DNA of 64,000 nt from JADGNZ01 sp963715895 (GTDB lineage Bacteria; Acidobacteriota; Thermoanaerobaculia; Gp7-AA8). The translations under genes and the position numbers were made by a program. This document shows positions 51,780 to 60,442 of the stretch, piece by piece. How positions within the stretch are numbered: position 1 is the first letter of the stretch; each line of letters opens with the position of its first letter. Under the pieces are notes generated by a model, which worked only from the letters and a program-made list of their open reading frames with translations, made no database searches and was not told the DNA's origin. The stretch spans positions 6,448,001 to 6,512,000 of the forward strand of contig OY970284.1 in NCBI GenBank assembly GCA_963715895.1, written 5' to 3'.

Positions 51780-51851
51780 ACTCCCGGCTCCCAGCTCTTA
51801 GCTCTCAGGAAGTGTGTCCACCTAAGAGCTAAGAGCTGAAAGCCAAGAGCT
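51780..51851. repeat. Heptamer inverted repeat between rpoA and rpsD
   Basis: CCCAGCTCTTAGCTCTCAGG faces CTAAGAGCTAAGAGCTGAAA across ~10 bp. It belongs to the TTAGCTC/TAAGAGCT family. Confidence 0.8.
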
Positions 51852-51857
51852 GTTTTC

Positions 51858-52484
51858 TTACTTCGAGTAGAGTTCGACGATGAGCTGTTCCTGGATCGGC
51901 AGGCGGATGTCTTCGCGCTTCGGAAGATCGTTCACACGTCCGAGGAACTGATCGGGATTGAGCTCGAGCCACGAGGGAATGCCGCGGCCGCTGGCCGTTT
52001 CGACGGCTTGGCGGATCTGGTCATTCTTGCGGCTCTTTTCGCGAACCTGGATGACATCCCCTTTACGGCCCTGGTAGGACGGGATGTTGATTTTCCTGCC
52101 GTTCACTTCGATGTGCCCATGGCGCACGAGTTGGCGTGCCTGAGCCCGCGAAGCGGCGAATCCGAGAGAGTAGACGACGTTATCGAGCCGCAGCTCGAGC
52201 TGGCGGAGGAGATTGTCGCCGGTGATTCCGGTCTTGCCCGCGGCGCGCTGGAAGTAGAGCCGGAACTGCCGCTCGAGCAGGCCGTAGATGCGCTTGACCT
52301 TCTGTTTTTCGCGAAGCTGGATTCCGTAGCCGAGGACCTTGGAACGGCGGCGTCCGTGCTGGCCCGGCGCGTAGTTACGGCGCTCGATCGAGCACTTGTC
52401 CTTGAAACAGCGGTCCCCTTTCAGAAACAGCTTCATTCCCTCTCGCCGGCAGAGCCGGCAAACGGGATCCGAGTAACGAGCCAC
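51858..52484 (-). CDS. rpsD: 30S ribosomal protein S4
   Basis: The 208-aa S4 has an N-terminal four-cysteine cluster (cysteines at about 9, 12, 26, 31) of the zinc-binding C+ type, the RRNYAPGQHGRRRSKVLGYG region, an S4 domain LDNVVYSLGFAASRAQARQL and VRHGHIEVNGRKINIPSY. It binds 16S rRNA early in assembly and, in some bacteria, controls the alpha operon. Confidence 0.98.
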   Translation of the reverse strand: MARYSDPVCRLCRREGMKLFLKGDRCFKDKCSIERRNYAPGQHGRRRSKVLGYGIQLREKQKVKRIYGLLERQFRLYFQRAAGKTGITGDNLLRQLELRLDNVVYSLGFAASRAQARQLVRHGHIEVNGRKINIPSYQGRKGDVIQVREKSRKNDQIRQAVETASGRGIPSWLELNPDQFLGRVNDLPKREDIRLPIQEQLIVELYSK

Positions 52485-52586
52485 TATGCCTCCTGGTGTT
52501 TCGCGCCCGCCCCACCATGGAACGTCGCGTGTACGACGGCTGCTGCGCGCCGTACGGAACTGCGGCCGGTGCTACACGCACCGGAA

Positions 52587-52675
52587 AAACGAGCTCTCAG
52601 CTCTTAGCTGCCAGCTCTTAGAAGGACCGGCGTACGCCGTTTCCCCAAGAGCCCGCAGCTAAGAGCTAAGAGTCA
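52587..52675. repeat. Heptamer inverted repeat between rpsD and rpsK
   Basis: CTCTCAGCTCTTAGCTGCCA faces CCGCAGCTAAGAGCTAAGAG. This is another TTAGCTC-family hairpin. Confidence 0.8.
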
Positions 52676-52679
52676 AAAA

Positions 52680-53093
52680 TCAGACTCTCCGTCTCTTCGG
52701 GGGCCTGCAGCCGTTGTGAGGGATCGGCGTGACGTCCTTGATCGACTTGATGTCGAGACCGGACGCGGCCAGGGCACGGATCGCGGACTCGCGTCCGGCG
52801 CCGGGTCCTTTGACCCTCACATCGACCGAGCGAACACCGTGCTCCTGCGCGAGCTGGGCGGCGTTCTGCGCCGCAACCTGCGCGGCGAACGGGGTCCCCT
52901 TCCGTGAGCCCTTGAAGCCGATACGGCCGGCACTCGACCACGACAGCGTGTTCCCCATCGGATCGGAGATGGCCACGATCGTGTTATTGAACGACGCGTT
53001 GATTGCTGCCACGCCGTGCGGAATGCTCTTCCGCTCTTTCTTCTTCGTTCCCGCGCGGCGGGCTCCAGCTTTCGGTGCTCGTGCAGTTGCCAT
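52680..53093 (-). CDS. rpsK: 30S ribosomal protein S11
   Basis: Start ATG 53093 (137 aa). The protein has a basic N-terminal extension (RAPKAGARRAGTKKKERKSI) and the S11 core INASFNNTIVAISDPMGNTL, SSAGRIGFKGSRKGTPFAAQ and PIPHNGCRPPKRRRV. The longer open frame to 53177 would begin inside the upstream repeat and is not used. Confidence 0.97.
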   Translation of the reverse strand: MATARAPKAGARRAGTKKKERKSIPHGVAAINASFNNTIVAISDPMGNTLSWSSAGRIGFKGSRKGTPFAAQVAAQNAAQLAQEHGVRSVDVRVKGPGAGRESAIRALAASGLDIKSIKDVTPIPHNGCRPPKRRRV

Positions 53094-53129
53094 TAATGTC
53101 CTCTGATCTCTAGAACAAACTCGTAATCC

Positions 53130-53201
53130 AGTTGTCGGTGGTCGGTTATCGGTTCTCGCAGTCAGAGGACCCGACAACCGTTAACCGACAACCGACAACG
53201 T
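53130..53201. repeat. GTTGTCGG-type inverted repeat between rpsK and rpsM
   Basis: GTTGTCGGTGGTCGGTTATC faces GACAACCGTTAACCGACAAC. It belongs to the same GTTGTCGG family as those at 61197 and 40131. Confidence 0.85.
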
Positions 53202-53203
53202 CC

Positions 53204-53587
53204 TTATTTCTTCGTTGCCTTCTTCTTGCCGGCGATGGCTCCCTTGCGGGGACCTTTGCGTGTCCGGGCGTTCGTGTGCGTCCGCTGGCCGCGTACCGGG
53301 AGACCGCGGCGATGACGCATGCCCCGGTAGCAGTTGATCTCCATGAGGCGCTTGATGTCCAGGCCGATGTCTTTGCGAAGATCGCCCTCGACCTTCCCCT
53401 CATCGGTGATGACCTGACGGATCTTGCGCACGTCATCCTCGGTGAGGTCCTTGACGCGCGTGTCCGTGCTGACGGTCGCTTTCGTCAGGATGTCTTTCGA
53501 GCGCGACCGGCCGATGCCGTAGATATACGTCAGGCCGACTTCGACCCGCTTGTTCAGTGGAAGGTCCACACCTGCAATACGTGCCAT
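53204..53587 (-). CDS. rpsM: 30S ribosomal protein S13
   Basis: The 127-aa S13 has IAGVDLPLNKRVEVGLTYIY, the ISG-type turn GRSRSKDILT, and a C-terminal basic part: RGMRHRRGLPVRGQRTHTNA, RTRKGPRKGAIAGKKK. It contacts L5 across the subunit interface. It sits between rpmJ and rpsK in the standard order. Confidence 0.98.
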   Translation of the reverse strand: MARIAGVDLPLNKRVEVGLTYIYGIGRSRSKDILTKATVSTDTRVKDLTEDDVRKIRQVITDEGKVEGDLRKDIGLDIKRLMEINCYRGMRHRRGLPVRGQRTHTNARTRKGPRKGAIAGKKKATKK

Positions 53588-53592
53588 TGGTT

Positions 53593-53682
53593 AAAAGCTC
53601 CTAGCTGTTAGCTCTTAGCTGTTAGCCCCGCCGCCCTTCGCCTCCGGTTCCCCTGAGAGCTAAGAGCTAAGAGCTGACAGCT
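53593..53682. repeat. Heptamer inverted repeat between rpsM and rpmJ
   Basis: AGCTCCTAGCTGTTAGCTCT faces GAGAGCTAAGAGCTAAGAGC. TTAGCTC/TAAGAGCT family. Confidence 0.85.
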
Positions 53683-53685
53683 TCG

Positions 53686-53799
53686 TTATCCCTGACGCTG
53701 CTTATGTTTCGGAATCTCGCAAATGATGCGGATCACGCCTTGACGGCGGACGACCTTGCACTTCACACAAATCTTCTTGACCGATGAACGTACTTTCAT
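53686..53799 (-). CDS. rpmJ: 50S ribosomal protein L36
   Basis: ATG 53799 to TAA 53686 gives a 37-aa L36 with a three-Cys, one-His zinc pattern: CVKCKVVRRQGVIRI, then CEIPKHKQRQ. This is the C+ type. It lies between infA and rpsM in the standard order. Confidence 0.96.
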   Translation of the reverse strand: MKVRSSVKKICVKCKVVRRQGVIRIICEIPKHKQRQG

Positions 53800-53807
53800 G
53801 ATTCAGC

Positions 53808-54026
53808 TCACTTATACCGATAGGTAATGCGACCTCTCGTCAGGTCGTACGGCGACAATTCCACGAGGACTTTGTCTCCAGGAAGGATGCGGATGAAGTG
53901 TTTGCGCATTTTGCCGGAGATGTGCGCGAGCACCTTGTGTTTGTTCTCCAGCTCGACCTGGAACATCGCGTTCGGCAATGTCTCCAGGACGGTTCCGGTC
54001 ACTTCAATCGCTTCTTCCTTTGACAT
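53808..54026 (-). CDS. infA: Translation initiation factor IF-1
   Basis: The 72-aa protein has the S1/OB fold: EAIEVTGTVLETLPNAMFQV, ELENKHKVLAHISGKMRKHF, RILPGDKVLVELSPYDLTRG. IF-1 binds the A site during initiation. It lies 7 bp after map and is followed by rpmJ. Confidence 0.98.
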   Translation of the reverse strand: MSKEEAIEVTGTVLETLPNAMFQVELENKHKVLAHISGKMRKHFIRILPGDKVLVELSPYDLTRGRITYRYK

Positions 54027-54033
54027 GTTCCTC

Positions 54034-54858
54034 CTACTTCCCCAGCACTAGCGGACCGTCGGCCGTGATCGCAATCGAATGCTCGAAATGCGCGGCCAGC
54101 GTTCCGTCGATCGTACGCGCCGTCCAACGATCGTTGTCGGTCCGTACGTCTTCAATGACTCCATCCCTGCCCGCCCGTTCGATCCTGGAGCGAAGCTTCG
54201 ATCCGATCTCGCAAAGCATCGGCTCGACCGCCAGGACCATGCCCGCCCGCAGTTCCAGGCCACGGCCGCGGCGGCCGTAGTTGTAGACCTGCGGGTCTTC
54301 GTGCATGCGGCGCCCGATGCCGTGTCCGACGAAGTTCCGGATGACATGGAACCCGTGCTGTTCGGCATGCTCCTGAACCGCGGCACCGATATCGCCGAGG
54401 TGCCTGCCGGGACGCATCTCATCGATGGCCAGGTCGAGACATTCGCGGGTCGTGTCGATCAGCTCTTGCGCCCGGGGGGTGACTTTGCCCACCGCCACGG
54501 TGATGGCGCCGTCGCCGACGAAACCGTCGAGGATCGATCCGAAATCGAGGCCGACGATGTCGCCCTCCTCCATCCTGGCGCGGCTCGGAATGCCGTGAAC
54601 GATCACGTCATTGACCGAGGCGCACACGACGGCCGGGTACGGCGGTAACCCCATCGGAGCGTAGCCTTTAAACGGCGACTTGGCGCCGCGCCTGGCCAGC
54701 TCTTCTTCGGCCATGGCATTGAGCTGTGCTGTCGTCGTCCCGGGCTTGATCATCGCGCGCATCATCTCGAGGATCTCGAGAACGATGCGATTGGCCCGAT
54801 CCATCACCGCGATTTCCTCGCGGTTCTTGAGAATCGGACCTTTCATTCGATCGAGCAT
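54034..54858 (-). CDS. map: Methionine aminopeptidase, type I
   Basis: The 274-aa enzyme has the pita-bread metal ligands: GLDFGSILDGFVGDGA (two Asp), GHGIGRRMHEDP (His), MVLAVEPML (Glu), and an SKL-type end region. It removes initiator Met. ATG 54858 lies 1 bp after the adk stop. The next in-frame ATG is 54846. Confidence 0.97.
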   Translation of the reverse strand: MLDRMKGPILKNREEIAVMDRANRIVLEILEMMRAMIKPGTTTAQLNAMAEEELARRGAKSPFKGYAPMGLPPYPAVVCASVNDVIVHGIPSRARMEEGDIVGLDFGSILDGFVGDGAITVAVGKVTPRAQELIDTTRECLDLAIDEMRPGRHLGDIGAAVQEHAEQHGFHVIRNFVGHGIGRRMHEDPQVYNYGRRGRGLELRAGMVLAVEPMLCEIGSKLRSRIERAGRDGVIEDVRTDNDRWTARTIDGTLAAHFEHSIAITADGPLVLGK

Positions 54859-54859
54859 G

Positions 54860-55522
54860 TCAGGACAGGGACTTCTCTATACGTTCAAAGACCTCATCGA
54901 CGGGACCAACCCCGTCGACTTCGCGCAGTAAATTCTTAGACTTATAAAACGTGGCGACGGGAAGAGTCTGATGATGGAACGCTTCCAGCCGCTTGCGAAC
55001 AGCTGTCTCATTGTCGTCCGGACGAGCAATCAGCTCCGCACCTTCACGGTCACAGACCGTGTCGACTGCGGGGGGCGCGGATTCGAGGTGATAAATCGCC
55101 CCGCAGGTCGGACACGACCGGCGCAGCGAGATCCGCTTCACGATGGCCTCGTCAGGGACCAGTAGCTGAAGAACCCGAAGCCCGCCGGCCCCATTCCCTG
55201 AGCCATTTCCCTTACTGTCACCGACGATCGTGTCCAGCTTCTCGGCCTGCACCAGCGTGCGGGGGAAGCCGTCCAGGATGAAGCCACGCTGCGCATCCGT
55301 CTTGGCCAGACGCTCATCGATGATCCCGAGCATCAGATCATCGGACACGAGTGCGCCGGAGGCCATGATCGGAGCCGCCTGCCGGCCGAGCTCGGTACCG
55401 TCGGCAATGGCCTCGCGGAGCATATCCCCCGTCGAGATGTGCGGAACGCCATGCTGTGCGGCAAGCCGCTTTGCCTGTGTGCCCTTGCCGCTGCCCGGCG
55501 GTCCGATGAAAATAAGCTTCAC
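54860..55522 (-). CDS. adk: Adenylate kinase
   Basis: The 220-aa kinase has the P-loop LIFIGPPGSGKGTQAKRLAA, the GFPRTLVQAEKLD motif and a zinc-type lid: SCPTCGAIYHLES...CDREG. The usual fourth Cys of the lid is replaced by Glu in the REG segment. It equilibrates AMP, ADP and ATP. It lies between secY (12 bp upstream) and map. Confidence 0.98.
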   Translation of the reverse strand: MKLIFIGPPGSGKGTQAKRLAAQHGVPHISTGDMLREAIADGTELGRQAAPIMASGALVSDDLMLGIIDERLAKTDAQRGFILDGFPRTLVQAEKLDTIVGDSKGNGSGNGAGGLRVLQLLVPDEAIVKRISLRRSCPTCGAIYHLESAPPAVDTVCDREGAELIARPDDNETAVRKRLEAFHHQTLPVATFYKSKNLLREVDGVGPVDEVFERIEKSLS

Positions 55523-55534
55523 GCGTCGTCGCCC

Positions 55535-56941
55535 TTACCCACGCCGCCCGCGGATGCGTCCGCGCTTCATGAATCCGTCGTAGTGCCGCATGACGAGCTG
55601 TGACTCGATCTGCTGGATTGTGTCCATGGCCACGCCGACGACGATCAGCAGCGAGGTGCCGCCGAAATAGAAGTTGAAGCCCATGCCTTCCGTGAACCAC
55701 AGCGGCAACGCTCTATCGAGCGCGGCACCCACTCCGAAGGGTAACTGGGCCACGTGCACGCCGGCGATGAGAAACTCCGGCAGGATGCAGACCGCGGCCA
55801 GGTAGAGCGATCCGACGAACGTGATGCGCGTCAGGACGCGGTCGATGTAGTCGGAGGTCTTCTTGCCCGGGCGGATGCCGGGGATGAAGCCGCCGTACTT
55901 GCGCATGTTGTCAGCCGTGTCGACCGGATTGAAGACGATCGACGTGTAGAAGTAACCGAAGAAGATGATGCCGATGACCTGCAGCAGGTAATAGAGAGGC
56001 TCGCCGACGCGCATCTGGCTGCCGATGGCCTGCGCCCACGGCGTCTTGATCAGCGTGGTCAGCGTCTGCGGGATCACCAGGATCGACGAGGCGAAGATGA
56101 CCGGAATGACGCCGGCGGTATTCACCCGCAACGGGAGATACGTGTTCGACCCGCCGTAGACCTTGCGGCCGACGACGCGCTTGGCGTACTGCACGGGGAT
56201 GCGTCGTTGGGCCCGCTCCATGAAGACGACGAAGGCCACCACTGCTGCCATGAAGACGATCAGACCGAGCATGGCGAAGAGGTTGCGCTGGCCGGTGCGG
56301 ATGTCGTCGACGATTCCGAGGACGGCATGCGGCAGGTTGACCACGATGCCGGCGAAGATGATCAGCGAGATGCCGTTGCCGATGCCGCGCTCGGAGATCT
56401 GCTCACCGAGCCACATGATGAAGGCCGTGCCGGTGGTGAGCGTGAGGACGGTCATGATCGGGAAGCCGAGACCCCACAGCGAATCCTGCACGCTGACCGG
56501 GACGAGTGGTGCACCGCCCGGCGAGGTTTGCGATTTGAGCCAGAAGGCCACGCCGAGCGACTGCACGATCGACAGCGCCACCGTGCCGTAGCGGGTGTAC
56601 TGGTTGATCTTGCGGCGCCCCATCTCCCCTTCCTTCGAGAGTTTCTCGAGGTAGGGCCAGACCACCGTGAGGAGCTGCAGAATGATCGACGCCGAGATGT
56701 ACGGCATGATGCCGAGGGCGAAGACCGAGAGGCGCCGGAGCGCGCCGCCCGAAAAGAGGTCGAGGAAGCCGAGGACGCCGCCCATCGACTTGAAAAACTC
56801 CGCCAGCGCGACCGGGTCGACGCCAGGCGTCGGGATGTGCGATCCGAGGCGATAAACGGCAAGCAGAGCAAACGTGAACATCACACGTTTGCGCAGATCT
56901 TCGATTGCCCAGATGTTGCGGAGTGTCTCGAGGAAGTTCAA
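55535..56941 (-). CDS. secY: Preprotein translocase subunit SecY
   Basis: The 468-aa protein has ten hydrophobic helices, including LFSGGALRRLSVFALGIMPY, the IVSGIGNGISLIIF-type helix here RGIGNGISLIIFAG, and conserved GGIIPGIRPG-type loop PGIRPGKKTSDY. It forms the Sec channel with SecE. It follows rplO, and adk comes next. Confidence 0.98.
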   Translation of the reverse strand: MNFLETLRNIWAIEDLRKRVMFTFALLAVYRLGSHIPTPGVDPVALAEFFKSMGGVLGFLDLFSGGALRRLSVFALGIMPYISASIILQLLTVVWPYLEKLSKEGEMGRRKINQYTRYGTVALSIVQSLGVAFWLKSQTSPGGAPLVPVSVQDSLWGLGFPIMTVLTLTTGTAFIMWLGEQISERGIGNGISLIIFAGIVVNLPHAVLGIVDDIRTGQRNLFAMLGLIVFMAAVVAFVVFMERAQRRIPVQYAKRVVGRKVYGGSNTYLPLRVNTAGVIPVIFASSILVIPQTLTTLIKTPWAQAIGSQMRVGEPLYYLLQVIGIIFFGYFYTSIVFNPVDTADNMRKYGGFIPGIRPGKKTSDYIDRVLTRITFVGSLYLAAVCILPEFLIAGVHVAQLPFGVGAALDRALPLWFTEGMGFNFYFGGTSLLIVVGVAMDTIQQIESQLVMRHYDGFMKRGRIRGRRG

Positions 56942-56942
56942 G

Positions 56943-57386
56943 TTACTGAATCTCCTGGCAGGTGCCGCCTGCCGCTTCGATCTGTTTGCGGGCCGTCTCG
57001 GAGAACTTGGTGGCGTGCACGGTCAGCTTCTTGGAAAGCTTGCCGTGGCCGAGGATCTTGACGCCGTCGTTCTTACCCTTGACGAGGCCAGCCTGGCGAA
57101 GCGCCCCCTCGTCAATGGTGGACCCGTTGTCGAAGCGCTCGAGGTCGGCGAGATTCACGACCGCGTGCACTTTCTTGAAGATGTTGGTGAAGCCGCGCTT
57201 GGGCAGGCGGCGGTGCAGCGGCATCTGGCCGCCTTCAAAGCCGCGCATGCGGGAGAAGCCGGCGCGCGATTTCTGCCCCTTCTCGCCGCGCCCTGCGGTC
57301 TTGCCGGTGCCCGATCCCGGGCCTCGGCCGACACGCTTTTGCGCGTGGCGGGAGGATCTTTTTGGTTTCAGGTTACTCAGTTCCAT
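56943..57386 (-). CDS. rplO: 50S ribosomal protein L15
   Basis: The 147-aa L15 has an N-terminal basic Gly-rich part (RVGRGPGSGTGKTAGRGEKG, GQKSRAGF) and the core MPLHRRLPKRGFTNIFK followed by VNLADLERFDNG. It contacts the peptidyl transferase domain. It lies 14 bp after rpmD and 1 bp before secY. Confidence 0.97.
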   Translation of the reverse strand: MELSNLKPKRSSRHAQKRVGRGPGSGTGKTAGRGEKGQKSRAGFSRMRGFEGGQMPLHRRLPKRGFTNIFKKVHAVVNLADLERFDNGSTIDEGALRQAGLVKGKNDGVKILGHGKLSKKLTVHATKFSETARKQIEAAGGTCQEIQ

Positions 57387-57400
57387 TGTCGTCTCCAGAG

Positions 57401-57613
57401 CTACGGCTCCACTACCTGCACGAGATGCGGGATGCGGGCGATCATGCCGCGTGTCTCCGGCGTATCGACACGCGAGGTCACGCGATGCATCTTACCGAGG
57501 CCGAGGGCACGAAGCGTCTCGCGCATATAGCGCGGGCAGCCGATGCCGCTGCGGACCTGTTTGATCTGAATCATCTTTCTGACCGCTTTTTTCGTAGGGG
57601 CCGCGCTCATCAC
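57401..57613 (-). CDS. rpmD: 50S ribosomal protein L30
   Basis: The 70-aa L30 has IQIKQVRSGIGCPRYMRETL, ALGLGKMHRVTSRVDTPETR and IPHLVQVVEP. The start overlaps the rpsE stop (ATGA), so translation is coupled. Confidence 0.96.
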   Translation of the reverse strand: MMSAAPTKKAVRKMIQIKQVRSGIGCPRYMRETLRALGLGKMHRVTSRVDTPETRGMIARIPHLVQVVEP

Positions 57614-58146
57614 TCGGCTCCCTCTTCGACGCCGCGGAGCGAGTTGTATTGCGCCTCGCTGCGGAGTTGCTGGAGCGCATCGAACGTCGCTTTGACGACG
57701 TTGTGCGGGTTGGCCGTGCCGAGCGACTTGGTCAGGATGTTCTGGATCCCGGCAGACTCGAGGATGGCCCGGACCGGACCGCCGGCGATGACGCCCGTCC
57801 CTTCCGAGGCCGGCTTGAGCATCACCTTCCCGGCGCCGTAGTGGCCGAGAACGGCATGCGGGATGGTGGTCCCGGACATCGAGATCGAGACCATGTTTTT
57901 CTTGGCGATCTCGATCCCCTTCTTGATTGCCGCCGGCACTTCCTTGGCCTTGCCCGAGCCGAAACCGACGCGGCCCTTGCCGTCACCGACGACGACGAGC
58001 GCGGAGAAGCTGAAGTTCTTGCCGCCCTTGACGACCTTGGTGACGCGGTTGATGTGGACGACCTTGTCGATCATCCCGCTTTCGCTGCGCTCGTCGCGGC
58101 GATCACCGCGCGGACCGCCCTGACCTCGTTGCATCGGACGCTGCAT
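57610..58146 (-). CDS. rpsE: 30S ribosomal protein S5
   Basis: The 178-aa S5 has an Arg/Gly-rich N-terminus (RPMQRGQGGPRGDRRDERS), the dsRNA-binding core FSFSALVVVGDGKGRVGFGS, and VMLKPASEGTGVIAGGPVRA, ILTKSLGTANPHNVVKAT. The Gly/Arg extension is long relative to the usual ~165 residues. It guides decoding accuracy. Confidence 0.97.
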   Translation of the reverse strand: MQRPMQRGQGGPRGDRRDERSESGMIDKVVHINRVTKVVKGGKNFSFSALVVVGDGKGRVGFGSGKAKEVPAAIKKGIEIAKKNMVSISMSGTTIPHAVLGHYGAGKVMLKPASEGTGVIAGGPVRAILESAGIQNILTKSLGTANPHNVVKATFDALQQLRSEAQYNSLRGVEEGAE

Positions 58147-58155
58147 GATGCCTCC

Positions 58156-58515
58156 CTAGAATTCCAGACCGTTTTCGCGCGCGGCATCCGCGAGCGCTTT
58201 GATGTTGCCGTGGTACAGGTAGCCGCCGCGGTCGAATACCACGCGCGTGATCCCCTTGTCTTTCGCCTTCTTCGCGATGAGAGCACCGACGGCCTTGGCG
58301 GCCGCGGCGTTCGCACCCTTCGAGCCGGCATCCTTCTCGCGTGTCGATGCCGAGGCGATCGTGTTGCCGTTGGCGTCGTCGATGATCTGCGCGTAGACAT
58401 GCTTCAGACTCTTGAAGACAGCCAGACGGGGACGCTCCCCGGTACCGGTTACCTTGCTCCGGATCCGTTCCCGGATACGGCCTCGTGATTGAACTCTCTG
58501 TTTTGCGCGATCCAT
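58156..58515 (-). CDS. rplR: 50S ribosomal protein L18
   Basis: The 119-aa L18 has GERPRLAVFKSLKHVYAQII, TIASASTREKDAGSKG and VVFDRGGYLYHGNIKALADA, standard for L18. It binds 5S rRNA with L5. Confidence 0.97.
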   Translation of the reverse strand: MDRAKQRVQSRGRIRERIRSKVTGTGERPRLAVFKSLKHVYAQIIDDANGNTIASASTREKDAGSKGANAAAAKAVGALIAKKAKDKGITRVVFDRGGYLYHGNIKALADAARENGLEF

Positions 58516-58558
58516 TGTTTGGTTCCTCTTCGCCGAGGTTGATTACCCGGCTGGTGTG

Positions 58559-59101
58559 CTACTTGCCTGCTGCCTTACCCGCCTTGCGGCGAATCACTTC
58601 ATCGGAGTACTTGATGCCTTTGCCCTTGTACGGATCGGGCTCGCGAAGCGAACGGATCTCGGCGGCGGTCTGACCGACCTTCTGCTTGTCGATACCGGTG
58701 ACGGTGATGTGGTTGGTCTTCGGCTCGACGGCGATATCGATCCCGTCCGGAATGGGAAACCGCACCTGGTGCGAGTACCCCAGCGCGAAGACCACTTCCT
58801 TCCCCTTGACCTCGGCACGATAGCCGACGCCGACGATGTCGAGCTCGCGCTTGAAGCCGTCGGTCACGCCGCGGACGTTGTTGGCGACGAGCGCGCGCAT
58901 GAGGCCGTGGAACGCGCGCGATCTGCCTTCGTCGTTGGAGCGCGTAAACTGCACCACGTTGTTCTCGATCGTCACACCGATGCCGGGGACGACCGCGGTG
59001 GTCAGGGTGCCCTTGGGTCCCTTCACCGTCACGACGTTTCCGTCGTGTTTGATCTCGACGCCTTTCGGCACCGGGATTTCTTTTCTTCCAATACGTGACA
59101 T
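58559..59101 (-). CDS. rplF: 50S ribosomal protein L6
   Basis: Start ATG 59101 (180 aa), since the upstream sequence of the open frame is not homologous. Motifs: MSRIGRKEIPVPKGVEIKHD, VKGPKGTLT, FHGLMRALVANNVRGVTDGF, FALGYSHQVRFPIPDGI. It binds near the factor-binding site. Confidence 0.97.
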   Translation of the reverse strand: MSRIGRKEIPVPKGVEIKHDGNVVTVKGPKGTLTTAVVPGIGVTIENNVVQFTRSNDEGRSRAFHGLMRALVANNVRGVTDGFKRELDIVGVGYRAEVKGKEVVFALGYSHQVRFPIPDGIDIAVEPKTNHITVTGIDKQKVGQTAAEIRSLREPDPYKGKGIKYSDEVIRRKAGKAAGK

Positions 59102-59126
59102 GGGGAATCTCCTTACCAGGCGCTCG

Positions 59127-59528
59127 CTACCAGACTTGGCAGAGGACTTCGCCGCCGACGCCGCTCTTGACGGCTTCCTGTCCGGACAGCACGCCCTTCG
59201 AGGTCGAGACGATGGCAAGCCCGAGGCCGCCGAGCACGCTCGGGATCTCCTGCTTGTTACGGTAGACGCGGCGGCCCGGGCGCGAGATGCGCTCGATGCC
59301 GTGGATGACCGGCTCGCCGCTGGGCGAGTATTTCAGGTCGATCCGGAGCGTCCCCTGGGGCTCATCTTTCTGCGTTAAGTTGTAGTTGCGGATGAAGCCC
59401 TCAACTTTGAGGATGCGGGCGATCTCCACTTTCAGCTTCGACGCGGGAAGCTCGACGCGTTCGTGATGCGACTGGATTCCGTTGCGAATCCGCGTGAGCA
59501 TGTCCGCGATTGGGTCTGTCATCGACAT
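59127..59528 (-). CDS. rpsH: 30S ribosomal protein S8
   Basis: The 133-aa S8 has DPIADMLTRIRNGIQSHHER, ILKVEGFIRNYNLTQKDEPQ, RISRPGRRVYRNKQEIPSVL and the GLGLAIVSTSKGVLSGQEA end. It is an early 16S rRNA binder. Confidence 0.97.
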   Translation of the reverse strand: MSMTDPIADMLTRIRNGIQSHHERVELPASKLKVEIARILKVEGFIRNYNLTQKDEPQGTLRIDLKYSPSGEPVIHGIERISRPGRRVYRNKQEIPSVLGGLGLAIVSTSKGVLSGQEAVKSGVGGEVLCQVW

Positions 59529-59567
59529 TCGTGACTCCTGTGATTCCTTGTCAGTCTTGAGCCGGGG

Positions 59568-59753
59568 CTACCAGCTCGCCTTCGTGATGCCCGGGATGTA
59601 ACCACCGAGCGAAAGCTGCCGGAAGCAGATACGGCAAAGCCGGAACTTCCGCAGGAAGCCGCGCGGACGTCCGCACACCTTGCAGCGATTTACCTTGCGG
59701 GACTTGAACTTCGGCTTCCGCTCCGCTTTGACGATCATCGAGATTTTTGCCAT
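59568..59753 (-). CDS. rpsZ: 30S ribosomal protein S14 type Z
   Basis: The 61-aa short S14 has KVCGRPRGFLRKFRLCRICF as a four-cysteine zinc site, and RQLSLGGYIPGITKASW. This is the zinc-containing type Z form. Confidence 0.97.
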   Translation of the reverse strand: MAKISMIVKAERKPKFKSRKVNRCKVCGRPRGFLRKFRLCRICFRQLSLGGYIPGITKASW

Positions 59754-59765
59754 GCGATCCTCTTA

Positions 59766-60308
59766 TTACTTCGTGAAGGGCAGTCCGAGCTCGCGGAGGA
59801 GGAAACGAGCCTGGTCGTCGTCCTTCGCATTGGTGACGATGGTGATGTTCATCCCCTTCGACTTCTCGACCTTGGTGATGTCGATCTCGGGGAAGATGAA
59901 GTGGTCGCGGACGCCGAGGGTGTAGTTGCCGCGCCCGTCGAACGATTTCGAAGGGACGCCGCGGAAGTCGCGGACCCGCGGCAGCGCCGTGGAGATCAGA
60001 CGGTCGAGGAACTCGTACATCTTTTCCCCGCGCAGCGTGACCATGGCGCCGATGGACTGTCCCTCGCGCAGCTTGAAGCTGGCGATCGACTTCTTGGCCT
60101 TGGTGATGATCGGCTTCTGGCCGGTGATCTGCCCCAGCTCGTCGACGGCCGCATCCAGGATCTTGGCGTTCGAGATCGCTTCGCCCATCCCCATGTTGAG
60201 GACGACCTTCTCGATCTTCGGAACGGCCATCGGGTTCTTGATTCCGAACTGGTCCTGAAGCTTCTTTCTCACTTCTGTCTGATATTTCTCTTTGAGTCGT
60301 GCTGCCAT
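59766..60308 (-). CDS. rplE: 50S ribosomal protein L5
   Basis: The 180-aa L5 has FGIKNPMAVPKIEKVVLNMG, KSIASFKLREGQSIGAMVTL, RVRDFRGVPSKSFDGRGNYT and FPEIDITKVEKSKGMNITIV. It links 5S rRNA and the P-site tRNA. Confidence 0.98.
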   Translation of the reverse strand: MAARLKEKYQTEVRKKLQDQFGIKNPMAVPKIEKVVLNMGMGEAISNAKILDAAVDELGQITGQKPIITKAKKSIASFKLREGQSIGAMVTLRGEKMYEFLDRLISTALPRVRDFRGVPSKSFDGRGNYTLGVRDHFIFPEIDITKVEKSKGMNITIVTNAKDDDQARFLLRELGLPFTK

Positions 60309-60352
60309 TGCGTTCCCTGGTTCCTTCCGGGCCGGCGTTGTACGGCCTCGTC

Positions 60353-60433
60353 TTAGCTCTCAGCTCTTAGCTGTTGGCTCTTGGGAGTTGCGACATCCGC
60401 TTCCCCTAAGAGCTGACAGCTCAGAGCTAAGAG
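60353..60433. repeat. Heptamer inverted repeat between rplE and rplX
   Basis: CTTAGCTCTCAGCTCTTAGC faces GAGCTGACAGCTCAGAGCTA. TTAGCTC family. Confidence 0.8.
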
Positions 60434-60442
60434 CCCGTTTTC